A DNA stretch of 64,000 bases from the NCBI GenBank assembly GCA_948467735.1, contig CAOKFN010000003.1, forward strand, positions 62,001-126,000. Direction: 5' to 3'. Numbering within the stretch: position 1 is the stretch's first letter; every line of letters starts with the position of its first letter. Made by a program: the position numbers and the translations under genes. Source of the stretch: an uncultured bacterium (GTDB lineage: Bacteria; Bacillota; Clostridia; Lachnospirales; Lachnospiraceae). Shown piece after piece: positions 57,997 through 64,000 of the stretch. The notes below the pieces were generated by a model, which did not search any database, was not told the origin of the DNA, and worked only from the letters and a program-made list of their open reading frames with translations.

Positions 57997-58039
57997 CTTG
58001 ATTTCCTCCTGAAAATGTTTTTTTGTTTGTTGTATTATT

Positions 58040-58099
58040 ATCATAACCGAAAAAGGGAGGCTGTGCGAAGGTGTCCGCAATCGGCAGGTTTTTGACCGC
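58040..58099 (-). promoter_or_regulatory. Candidate LytTR-regulated promoter of the three-gene ABC operon
   Basis: On the minus strand two copies of GCGG(T/A)CA (58099-58093 and 58078-58072) are exactly 21 bases apart, the repeat spacing used by LytTR regulators. A -10-like TATGAT lies at 58045-58040. The -35 position (58068-58063) reads TCGCAC, a poor match, so activation would be needed. The regulator gene at 59594-60307 is the natural candidate. Confidence 0.5.
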
Positions 58100-58170
58100 G
58101 AAATTTTTCTGCGGGCCTGCGGCGGCTAAAAGGATATCTGATTAGTAGAGAAAAGGAGGCTGTATCAATT

Positions 58171-58308
58171 ATGATGAGTTTATTTGATGATGAACAGATA
58201 ATGAAAACATATTGGAAGGACATGGAGAGAAGGAAACATTCAGACAACTGCCCAAAGGCGGGCGCAGCCCTGTACAATCAGGGCTGCGGCGTTGCGGGCG
58301 CGCCCTGA
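58171..58308 (+). pseudogene. Short ORF resembling the end of a PD-(D/E)XK (Rpn-like) protein
   Basis: GGAGG eleven bases upstream and a frame starting MMSLFDDEQIMKTYWKDMER recall the C-terminal MSLFDEEEVMRSYL pattern of Rpn-like nuclease-transposase proteins common in Lachnospiraceae. The remaining 25 residues lie over a 10-base inverted repeat (58263-58288) and the antisense end of the kinase gene. It is most likely a remnant. The match is by memory of the pattern and is weak. Confidence 0.3.
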
Positions 58309-59597
58309 TAAGACAGCGTGACGACTGCCTGAAAGGTGCTGTCCGTATAAGCGGTTCGTATCATGCCGTCGTATTTCTCGGCGGCGGTCCGGGCGCTTTT
58401 TAATCCCCAGCCGTGCATCTCTTTTTCCTTTTTCGTGGTTATCAGCACACTGCCTTCTTCCACAGGAGGAACTAGGAAGCTGTTCTCCACTTTTATTACC
58501 AGCATTTGATTGATACGGCGAATGGCAAGGCGGACGAAACGCTTTTCAGGTTCCGAAACCTGACCTGCGGCCTCCAGCGCGTTGTCCAGAAGGTTTCCCA
58601 ATATTGCGCATAAATCGGAGCTTCGCAGGTTTGTATGGCGGGGAAATTCCACCTGTACCTCCATTGGGATTCGGTCGGCTTTCGCCGCCGCGGTTTTGCT
58701 GTTTATGAGATAATCCATGGTTTCGTCGCCCGTCCATATGGTATCGGTCATCTCCTGTACCGGGGCCTGCAGCTCGTCCAGATAATGCAGCGCTTCTTCC
58801 GATTTCTTATGGGAGAGAAGCTGCCGCAGTACGCCGATATGATTGTGCAGGTCATGAAACAGCTTTGCGTTGACGGCATAGGCGCGATTTAAAGCAGTAT
58901 AATCCCGTTCCAGCAGTTCCGCCTGCTCGGATTTCAGTTTGGCAAGTTCTTTTTCGATTTCATACTGCCGGTTTACATTGAATATCAATACGGACATCAT
59001 CAGGATGACGGCCTGAATGGTCCACATATCCAGCGTGTGTTCCTCTATTCCGCAGGCCGCCGGTTCCGGAGCGGCTGCGGATAAGGTCACTATCGCAATA
59101 ATACCCGCCGCCGCCATCATGGAAGCATATCGAAAAGCCGCTTTTTCAGTGATGCTTTGACGTTTTGAAAAATACAGCGCAAGGAGAACCAGCAGCCCGT
59201 GAAACAGCCAGACCGCAGCTTGGCCGTTTCCTGCCTTGGGGTCGAGAAAGTCCGGCGAGTGAAACAGAACTCCCGGCCATGCGGCGGTCAAAAACTGCCA
59301 GAAGCAGACTCCGATTTCATAATATATCCCGAGAAAAAGATTCATTCTGGGGGCCGCGTTTTGAAAACGTCCGGCGCAGAAAACGCACCAGCCCGCTTCC
59401 AGCGTCATGCGGTATAATTCCGGCAGTCCTGCCGCGATAAAGACAACGGAGAGAACCGTCCTTCCGGCCAATGCCGCCCCGATACATTTTTTCCCCGGCT
59501 TTTCGGTGGGTAACAGGCGGGAAACAAGAAATAAGTAGATGAGAATACGAATGCCTCCGGCGGCGGCATCCGAGAGCGCAAGCAGTGAGTCCGTCAT
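58278..59597 (-). CDS. GHKL-domain sensor histidine kinase (AgrC-like)
   Basis: The start at 59597 (MTDSLLALSDAAAGGIRILI) overlaps the regulator stop by four bases (ATGA). The 439-residue kinase has about six membrane segments in the first 210 residues, then a coiled part (EKELAKLKSEQAELLERDYT), the phosphoacceptor motif KLFHDLHNHIGVLRQLLSHK, the N box LCAILGNLLDNALEAAGQ and the G box MHGWGLKSARTAAEKYDGMI. Its 3' end runs into a 10-base inverted repeat at 58263-58288. With the regulator it should control the ABC operon downstream (57996-55937). Confidence 0.9.
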   Translation of the reverse strand: MTDSLLALSDAAAGGIRILIYLFLVSRLLPTEKPGKKCIGAALAGRTVLSVVFIAAGLPELYRMTLEAGWCVFCAGRFQNAAPRMNLFLGIYYEIGVCFWQFLTAAWPGVLFHSPDFLDPKAGNGQAAVWLFHGLLVLLALYFSKRQSITEKAAFRYASMMAAAGIIAIVTLSAAAPEPAACGIEEHTLDMWTIQAVILMMSVLIFNVNRQYEIEKELAKLKSEQAELLERDYTALNRAYAVNAKLFHDLHNHIGVLRQLLSHKKSEEALHYLDELQAPVQEMTDTIWTGDETMDYLINSKTAAAKADRIPMEVQVEFPRHTNLRSSDLCAILGNLLDNALEAAGQVSEPEKRFVRLAIRRINQMLVIKVENSFLVPPVEEGSVLITTKKEKEMHGWGLKSARTAAEKYDGMIRTAYTDSTFQAVVTLSYQGAPATPQP

Positions 59598-60307
59598 ATC
59601 TGCGCCCCCCAATAATCGTTAATCTGTTCTTTTACCTCCTGCAGATGGGATCGGCTGATGGGGAGCAGCGCGCCGTTTTTCAGAAGGGCGGCGCCGTCCT
59701 TTATCTGCATAATGTGTATCATGTTCACAATACAGCCCCGGTCAATGTAGATAAAATCTTCCGAGCCCAGCTCCTCGTAGACCTGCTGGAGACTTTTCCG
59801 CACCTTGGACACGCCGCGGGCAGAGATAATGTCGGCATTTTTCCCGTCGCGTTCGATATAATAAATTTCTTTATAGGGAATTTTTTCAAGACGGCTGTTG
59901 GTGTGGATGGTATAAGCTTTTCCGTCTTCCAGCAAAATCAGCTTCACCGCATCCTTTATGGCGGCAGGGAGCCGTCCGGCCCTGTCGTCCTTCGGAACAT
60001 ATCGAAAAACGGACAGTTCAAAAGCGTCTATGGCATATTCCATATGGGATGTGATAAAGATAATCTTTACATTCGGGAGAGCGGGTTTGATTTTTTCCGC
60101 AAGCTCCATGCCCGTGCTTCCCGGCATTTCTATGTCAAGCAGAATTAAATCAAAGAAGAAGTGATCTTCGATGATATCATAAAGCAGATTATCGCTGACT
60201 GTGTATATTGTAATTTTCCCGGCGACGCCGTTCAGATTGTTTTCGACAATTTCCTGATTGACCCGGACAATTTCTTTGTCATCGTCACAAATCGCTATGT
60301 GCAGCAT
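59594..60307 (-). CDS. LytTR-family response regulator
   Basis: A 237-residue regulator with GAGAGGTGG before the ATG. The receiver has DDD at residues 8-10 and its phosphorylation site in LILLDIEMPGSTGMELA. In place of the usual lysine-proline pair it reads FRYVPKDDRAGRL. The LytTR domain follows from about residue 130 (AYTIHTNSRLEKIPYKEIYY, then FIYIDRGCIVNMIHIMQIK and LLPISRSH). It is first in its operon, driven by the promoter at 60332-60360. A pair of repeats with LytTR spacing lies before the three-gene ABC operon downstream. Confidence 0.93.
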   Translation of the reverse strand: MLHIAICDDDKEIVRVNQEIVENNLNGVAGKITIYTVSDNLLYDIIEDHFFFDLILLDIEMPGSTGMELAEKIKPALPNVKIIFITSHMEYAIDAFELSVFRYVPKDDRAGRLPAAIKDAVKLILLEDGKAYTIHTNSRLEKIPYKEIYYIERDGKNADIISARGVSKVRKSLQQVYEELGSEDFIYIDRGCIVNMIHIMQIKDGAALLKNGALLPISRSHLQEVKEQINDYWGAQI

Positions 60308-60331
60308 AGTACCACCTCTCTTACAGAGGAC

Positions 60332-60360
60332 ATTATACTACACTTTGATGGAGTTCTCAA
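60332..60360 (-). promoter_or_regulatory. Promoter of the LytTR/GHKL operon
   Basis: On the minus strand TTGAGA (60360-60355) and TATAAT (60337-60332) are 17 bases apart. The start codon is about 25 bases past the -10. Confidence 0.8.
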
Positions 60361-60662
60361 TCCCCAAAGGATATATGGCCTTCCGGGCGAGATTCTGCCG
60401 TATTGACGGACGCAGACGAAGCCCCGGCTCTGCCGAGGCTTCGTTCTAAGGAATAACATGAAAGAGAAAGGGTATATAGGAAACTGCCGAAGCAGTGTTG
60501 TTGGTAGTCGAAGCTGGCAGAACCCTAACCTTAATTGTTAAAACCCCACAGCTCCTTTGTTTATGTATCTATCATAACTGATAATTGTGTCTAAAGTTTG
60601 ACTTTGAACTTAAGGAATTATAAAATCTATTAAAAAAGTGGGACGAGACGTCCTCGCTCATA
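60361..60662. other. Intergenic region with a strong inverted repeat
   Basis: About 300 bases without a gene. ACGAAGCC-C-CGGC (60416-60428) pairs with GCCG-A-GGCTTCGT (60432-60444), a 12-base-pair stem with one mismatch and a TCT loop. There is no T run on either strand. The remainder is AT-rich with no clear ORF. Confidence 0.55.
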
Positions 60663-60706
60663 TTGACATATAGGTAACTTGTTGCTATAATCGAAAGCGT
60701 AACAAG
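60663..60706 (+). promoter_or_regulatory. Promoter and possible operator of the MarR gene
   Basis: TTGACA (60663-60668) and TATAAT (60686-60691) are 17 bases apart, a perfect consensus. CTTGTT (60678-60683) and AACAAG (60701-60706) form an inverted repeat around the -10 and probable transcription start, a good place for autorepression by the MarR protein. Confidence 0.8.
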
Positions 60707-60726
60707 CTGCCGATAAGGAGGATGGC

Positions 60727-61230
60727 ATGAATTTAGATGATTTGAACGCAAAATTTTCAAGTTCTACGGAAGACCAGAGAAAAGCCGTCTTCAGCACGTT
60801 ATTTATTGCCGGAAACAAGCTTCAGACGCTTTTTGATAAACGTATTCCGGAGGTATCGTTAAAGCAGTTTATGCTGCTGTCAATCGTCCGGCAGTCAGAG
60901 GAGCTGCTGACATTGACTCAATGTGGAAATTTATTGGGCTGTTCAAGGCAGAATATCAAAAAGTTAGCCGACGCCTTGATGAAAAAAGGATTTATTACCA
61001 TTCGGCAGAGTCCCCATGATACGAGAGCCATGTGCATCTGTCCTACAGAGAAGGTAAACGTCTTTTATGAAAATGACTTTTCAAAATACCAGGAGGAACT
61101 GAAATATCTTTTTGAAGTTTATACGGACAAAGAGGTTGAAACCCTTTTCCTTCTTTTATCAAGGCTGTACGCGGGAATAGAAAATTTGGAAAGGAAGGCT
61201 GACGGGAAGGATCGGTTGAAATCCCAATAG
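60727..61230 (+). CDS. MarR-family transcriptional regulator
   Basis: A 167-residue winged helix protein with AAGGAGG before the ATG. The DNA-binding part is LTLTQCGNLLGCSRQNIKKL (helix-turn-helix), followed by the wing KGFITIRQSPHDTRAMCICP with its conserved D-R pair. The flanking helices form the dimer interface. It contains cysteines (Cys74 and Cys80, in QCGNLLGC) that could respond to redox change, but this is a guess. It lies 30 bases ahead of a flavodoxin gene, so the two are probably one operon. Confidence 0.9.
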   Translation: MNLDDLNAKFSSSTEDQRKAVFSTLFIAGNKLQTLFDKRIPEVSLKQFMLLSIVRQSEELLTLTQCGNLLGCSRQNIKKLADALMKKGFITIRQSPHDTRAMCICPTEKVNVFYENDFSKYQEELKYLFEVYTDKEVETLFLLLSRLYAGIENLERKADGKDRLKSQ

Positions 61231-61260
61231 AAAGTGAAAATGACAGGGAGAGGAAAGCAG

Positions 61261-61785
61261 ATGAAAACAATCGTAATTTATCATTCGCAGACGGGATTCA
61301 CCAAACGTTATGCCGAGTGGATAGCGGAAGCGGCCGGGGCGGACTGCCTTGAATTATCCGCCGCAAAAAAGAAGGATTTATCCCCATATGAAGCAATTAT
61401 TTTCGGAAGCTGGGCCTGCGCGGGCAGCATCAGCAAAATTGGCTGGTTTAAGGGAAATATAGACAGGTGGGCCGATAAGAAGCTGATAGCGTTCTGCGTT
61501 GGGGCAAGTCCCATAGATAATCCGGAAATCGAAACGGCCCTGACACGGATTTTTGACGAATCGGAGCAGCAAAGGGTGAAAATATTTTATTGTCCGGGAG
61601 GATTCAATTATGAAAAAATGTCTGCCCCGTCTAAGCTGATGATGAAAATGTTTATCAAATCGCTCAAGGCAAAAAAGGATAAGACAGAAGAGGAACAGGC
61701 AATGATAAAAATGATTTCTTCGTCCTATGATATTTCGGACAAAAAATATACGGAACCTATTTTGCAGTGTCTGAATGTGGAGTGA
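61261..61785 (+). CDS. Flavodoxin-domain protein (HemG/flavodoxin type)
   Basis: The start at 61261 (MKTIVIYHSQTGFTKRYAEW) follows GGGAGAGGAAAG; the longer frame to 61234 overlaps that site. The 174-residue protein has the flavodoxin FMN phosphate loop SQTGFTKRYA and the middle strand YEAIIFGSWACAGSISKIGW. The C-terminal third is helical and lysine-rich (KSLKAKKDKTEEEQAMIKMI). It fits single-domain flavodoxins or protoporphyrinogen-oxidase-like proteins that carry electrons. Co-transcription with a MarR regulator suggests a stress or xenobiotic response. The partner enzyme is unknown. Confidence 0.85.
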   Translation: MKTIVIYHSQTGFTKRYAEWIAEAAGADCLELSAAKKKDLSPYEAIIFGSWACAGSISKIGWFKGNIDRWADKKLIAFCVGASPIDNPEIETALTRIFDESEQQRVKIFYCPGGFNYEKMSAPSKLMMKMFIKSLKAKKDKTEEEQAMIKMISSSYDISDKKYTEPILQCLNVE

Positions 61786-61886
61786 GATATTCTGAGGGGG
61801 GAATATAGGAGAAAAATTATTACATCCTGACTTTATGTAACCGCTTCATAAGATCACGGGTATTTTATTTTCCGACATCCGGCGGC

Positions 61887-61915
61887 TTGACAATTCTTTG
61901 GTCAAAGCGTAAAAT
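61887..61915 (+). promoter_or_regulatory. Promoter of the CAP-domain protein gene
   Basis: TTGACA (61887-61892) and TAAAAT (61910-61915) are 17 bases apart. The 5' leader of about 135 bases contains a large stem: GCCGCC (61962-61967) can pair with GGGCGGC near 62001, with CCCGC/GTGGG inside. Confidence 0.75.
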
Positions 61916-62058
61916 AAAGCGCAGAATCATTCAGTGATACTCATGAGCGATAAAAGCAGCCGCCGGCCCGCATGTCTTTTGCTCGTGGGTTCGGGCGGCA
62001 CGGCGGATTTTAGCAGTCTTTCGTATAAAATACAGAGTGGAAGGAGCATGTGCTACAG

Positions 62059-63807
62059 ATGAGGAATAAAAGTTTTGTATTGAGGAAGGGATTCCTGCCT
62101 GCGGCAATGGCAGCGGCATTGATAATTTCCGTTCCCGTGCAGGCGGCGCCTGACTTCGGATGGGACGTCGTGGACGGAAATTATTACTGGTATGAGAACG
62201 GCATAAAGCAGGGAACCGAGGGGCGCGGGAAGGAAATCTATGATCCTGCCTCCGATGCATGGTACTGGCTGGATTCTGTGGATAACGGCAGGAGGGCGGT
62301 ATCAAAGGATGTATATCAGGAATCCGGCGCGGGGCCGTGGGCGGAACAGGAAGACGGTACCGGCAAGTGGGTGCGCTATGATGAGAACGGTCATATGGTA
62401 AAAGGCTGGGATGTTGACGAGAACGGCGTTTACTATTTTGACCCGCAATACGGAACCATGGCGAAGGGCAATGTGGAAATCGACGGGGTTCCCTGTAGTT
62501 TTGATAAGGAAAGCGGCATCGGAGCCGACCTTGTGTGGATAGAGATAGACGGAAACGAGTATTGGTATGAGGGCGGCGTGCGTCAGGGACTGGAAGGGCG
62601 CGGCAGGGAAGTATATGATCCGGGCACAAATGCATGGTACTGGCTGGATTCTGTGGATAAGGGCAGGAAGGCGGTATCAAAGGATGTATATCAGGAATCC
62701 GCGGCGGGAGACTGGGCGGAGAATGAGGACGGCACGGGAAAATGGGTGCGGTACGACGGCGAAGGACATATGGTAAAGGGCTGGGATACCAACGAAAAAG
62801 GCACTTATTTCTTTGATTACACCTATGGCACCATGGCGAAGGGCGTTGTTGCCATTGAAGGCAAGTCCTATTCCTTTGATGAAAGCACGGGCGTTTATCA
62901 GGGCGCTGTCAATGAATCCTATGGCGTGGGCACGGAATACCATACGCAGGAAGAAATCAGAAATTATATGGCAGAGAGCGGGGCGAGCTTTAACCATGGG
63001 ACGGAGATGGAGACGGAGCCGAATCTTTCCGCGCCTTATGCGGTGGGAAGCGTGAAGAGGACGTCGCTGGAGGACGCGCTTGCCATGCTGAATCAGATTC
63101 GCTATATTGCCGGGCTCAACTATGACGTGGCTTTGAATGATGAATATATTCACCTTGCCCAGAGCGGTTCCTTTTTGAATGCGGTGAACCGCCAGATGTC
63201 GCATACCCCGGCCAGACCTGAGGGGATGAGCGACGAGATGTATCAGGACGGATACAAGGGTGCTTCCAGCTCCAATATCGCCTATGCCAGCTGGAAAATA
63301 AGTCTTTCCTCCTGTATCAAATTATGGATGGACGATTCCGACGCATCCAATATTAGCAGGATAGGCCATCGCAGATGGATACTGAACCCGCCCATGAAGG
63401 AGACGGGCTTCGGGTATGCCGTGGGCGGTAACGGGGCCGCTTATGCCAGCGTGTATGCGTTTGGCAATTGGTCCGATAAGACGCCGGTGCGGGGCACGGC
63501 ATGGCCGGCCCGGGAGATGCCGGTGGAATACTTTGCGGATCATAGCGCATGGAGCTATTCCTATGGGGAAAGCTTATCAAATATCACCGTCCGTCTTGCC
63601 TGCCAGAACGCGGGAAGCAGTCAGGTGTGGAATTTCTCGGCAGAGTCCAGCGACGGGTATTTTAATGTGGAAAATGGAAATTATGGTCAAAAGGGCTGTG
63701 TGATTTTCCGGCCGGACGGAATTAAAATCAATGCGGGAGATCAGTATCTTGTGACGATTTATCAGGGGGAGGAAGTGCTGGCGAATTATACGGTGAACTT
63801 TTTCTGA
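62059..63807 (+). CDS. Secreted CAP/SCP-domain protein with two wall-binding-type repeats
   Basis: The start at 62059 gives a signal peptide (MRNKSFVLRKGFLPAAMAAA, then LIISVPVQA before APD). Residues about 35-145 and 160-270 are two closely matching repeats, with YWYENGIKQGTEGRGKEIYD, AWYWLDSVDNGRRAVSKDVY and GHMVKGW, a layout like aromatic-rich choline- or glucan-binding modules. From about residue 325 comes a CAP (cysteine-rich secretory/SCP-like) domain with LNQIRYIAGLNYDVALNDEY and the histidines of RQMSHTPARP and IGHRRWILNP. AAGGAG is 12 bases upstream. A GTG (62050) is nearer to it, and an ATG with four codons lies between. Probably a wall-associated protein of unknown activity. Confidence 0.85.
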   Translation: MRNKSFVLRKGFLPAAMAAALIISVPVQAAPDFGWDVVDGNYYWYENGIKQGTEGRGKEIYDPASDAWYWLDSVDNGRRAVSKDVYQESGAGPWAEQEDGTGKWVRYDENGHMVKGWDVDENGVYYFDPQYGTMAKGNVEIDGVPCSFDKESGIGADLVWIEIDGNEYWYEGGVRQGLEGRGREVYDPGTNAWYWLDSVDKGRKAVSKDVYQESAAGDWAENEDGTGKWVRYDGEGHMVKGWDTNEKGTYFFDYTYGTMAKGVVAIEGKSYSFDESTGVYQGAVNESYGVGTEYHTQEEIRNYMAESGASFNHGTEMETEPNLSAPYAVGSVKRTSLEDALAMLNQIRYIAGLNYDVALNDEYIHLAQSGSFLNAVNRQMSHTPARPEGMSDEMYQDGYKGASSSNIAYASWKISLSSCIKLWMDDSDASNISRIGHRRWILNPPMKETGFGYAVGGNGAAYASVYAFGNWSDKTPVRGTAWPAREMPVEYFADHSAWSYSYGESLSNITVRLACQNAGSSQVWNFSAESSDGYFNVENGNYGQKGCVIFRPDGIKINAGDQYLVTIYQGEEVLANYTVNFF

Positions 63808-63848
63808 GAAGCGGGAAGCTGTAAAATGAAATTAGTTTAGGGTACTAA

Positions 63849-63889
63849 ATCCTCTTATCTCACCTGAAAAGGCGAGGTAAGAGGATTTT
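63849..63889. terminator. Bidirectional terminator after the CAP gene
   Basis: TCCTCTTA (63850-63857) pairs with TAAGAGGA (63878-63885), with CTC/GAG and CC/GG inner pairs, followed by TTTT on the plus strand and TTTAG on the minus strand. It lies between converging genes. Confidence 0.8.
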
Positions 63890-63895
63890 CTGCAT

Positions 63896-64000
63896 TTAGT
63901 CCACAATCACGGCGTTAGGATAAATTCGTTCCATCCGCTCGTCGGGGAAGCGGGTGTCCAAGAAAGCGGTCAGGGCATTTTCTTCCGCCGTTTCCGGCGT
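63896..64000 (-). CDS. C-terminal 34 residues of an unidentified gene, cut by window
   Basis: The minus strand is open from the window edge to a TAA at 63898-63896. The visible end reads TPETAEENALTAFLDTRFPD, then ERMERIYPNAVIVD. It converges with the CAP gene and ends at the shared terminator. Codon use is typical of a real gene, but the fragment is too short to name. Confidence 0.6.
   Translation of the reverse strand, partial: TPETAEENALTAFLDTRFPDERMERIYPNAVIVD

Noticed and set aside
61940..62045. Considered as a cyclic-di-GMP riboswitch before the CAP gene
   Set aside because: A stem is present, but the conserved GEMM landmarks I know are not visible.

Overview
The window looks like chromosomal DNA of a Lachnospiraceae-type Clostridium (a monoderm, motile gut anaerobe). 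This rests on the strong AGGAGG-type ribosome binding sites, the many GHKL kinase/LytTR regulator pairs, several bacitracin- or lantibiotic-type ABC systems, a VanW-type wall protein, a CAP-domain exoprotein and a flagellin. It is inferred from gene content; no rRNA or tRNA gene was seen.

Bases 1-17346, minus strand: a surface polysaccharide operon read right to left. It starts with a priming undecaprenyl-phosphate sugar transferase and a Wzz-like chain-length protein, then a large polymerase-like membrane protein, a GT8 and three other glycosyltransferases, a second polymerase-like protein, a methyltransferase, a full GDP-D-glycero-D-manno-heptose pathway (GmhA, HddA and a fused HddC-GmhB), a dTDP-3-amino-6-deoxyhexose pair (FdtA/FdtB type) and a cut-off acyltransferase. 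No flippase is visible, so the operon probably continues past base 1. The sugar-specific genes look clearly more AT-rich than the first three genes.

Bases 17434-40067: a mixed housekeeping and accessory stretch. It holds a small membrane protein resembling Prli42, a VanW-family protein, an AIR-synthase-like / Lrp / aminotransferase group, a tRNA methyltransferase fused to a gamma-carbonic-anhydrase-like domain, a LytTR/GHKL two-component pair, an MBL hydrolase, a coiled-coil protein of unknown role, a hybrid histidine kinase with a 9-residue repeat linker, a GPH sugar transporter followed by a degenerate GH2-like protein, a decaying LRR-like gene pair, a candidate noncoding RNA, spermidine synthase and a metallophosphoesterase.

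Bases 40438-46537: an AgrA-like regulator, a sensorless GHKL kinase, a small cysteine-containing ORF and a pair of ABC exporter half-transporters. Bases 46925-51772: a giant flagellin of about 1615 residues, with its core interrupted by about eleven related beta-rich modules. Bases 52066-55851: a VanR/VanS-like two-component system around a BcrA-type ABC transporter, with a direct-repeat operator. Bases 55937-60307: a second regulator/kinase pair and a three-gene ABC operon with a candidate LytTR site. The right end has a MarR regulator with a flavodoxin and a secreted CAP protein.

The most unusual feature is a family of intercistronic elements at 23404-23841, 34547-34693, 44517-44712 and 53851-54110. 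Each lies between co-directional genes, ends in GGAACTGGAATAGGAG so that it supplies the downstream ribosome binding site, and contains a long hairpin whose arms differ between copies but stay complementary. This suggests a structured RNA element acting on operon expression.
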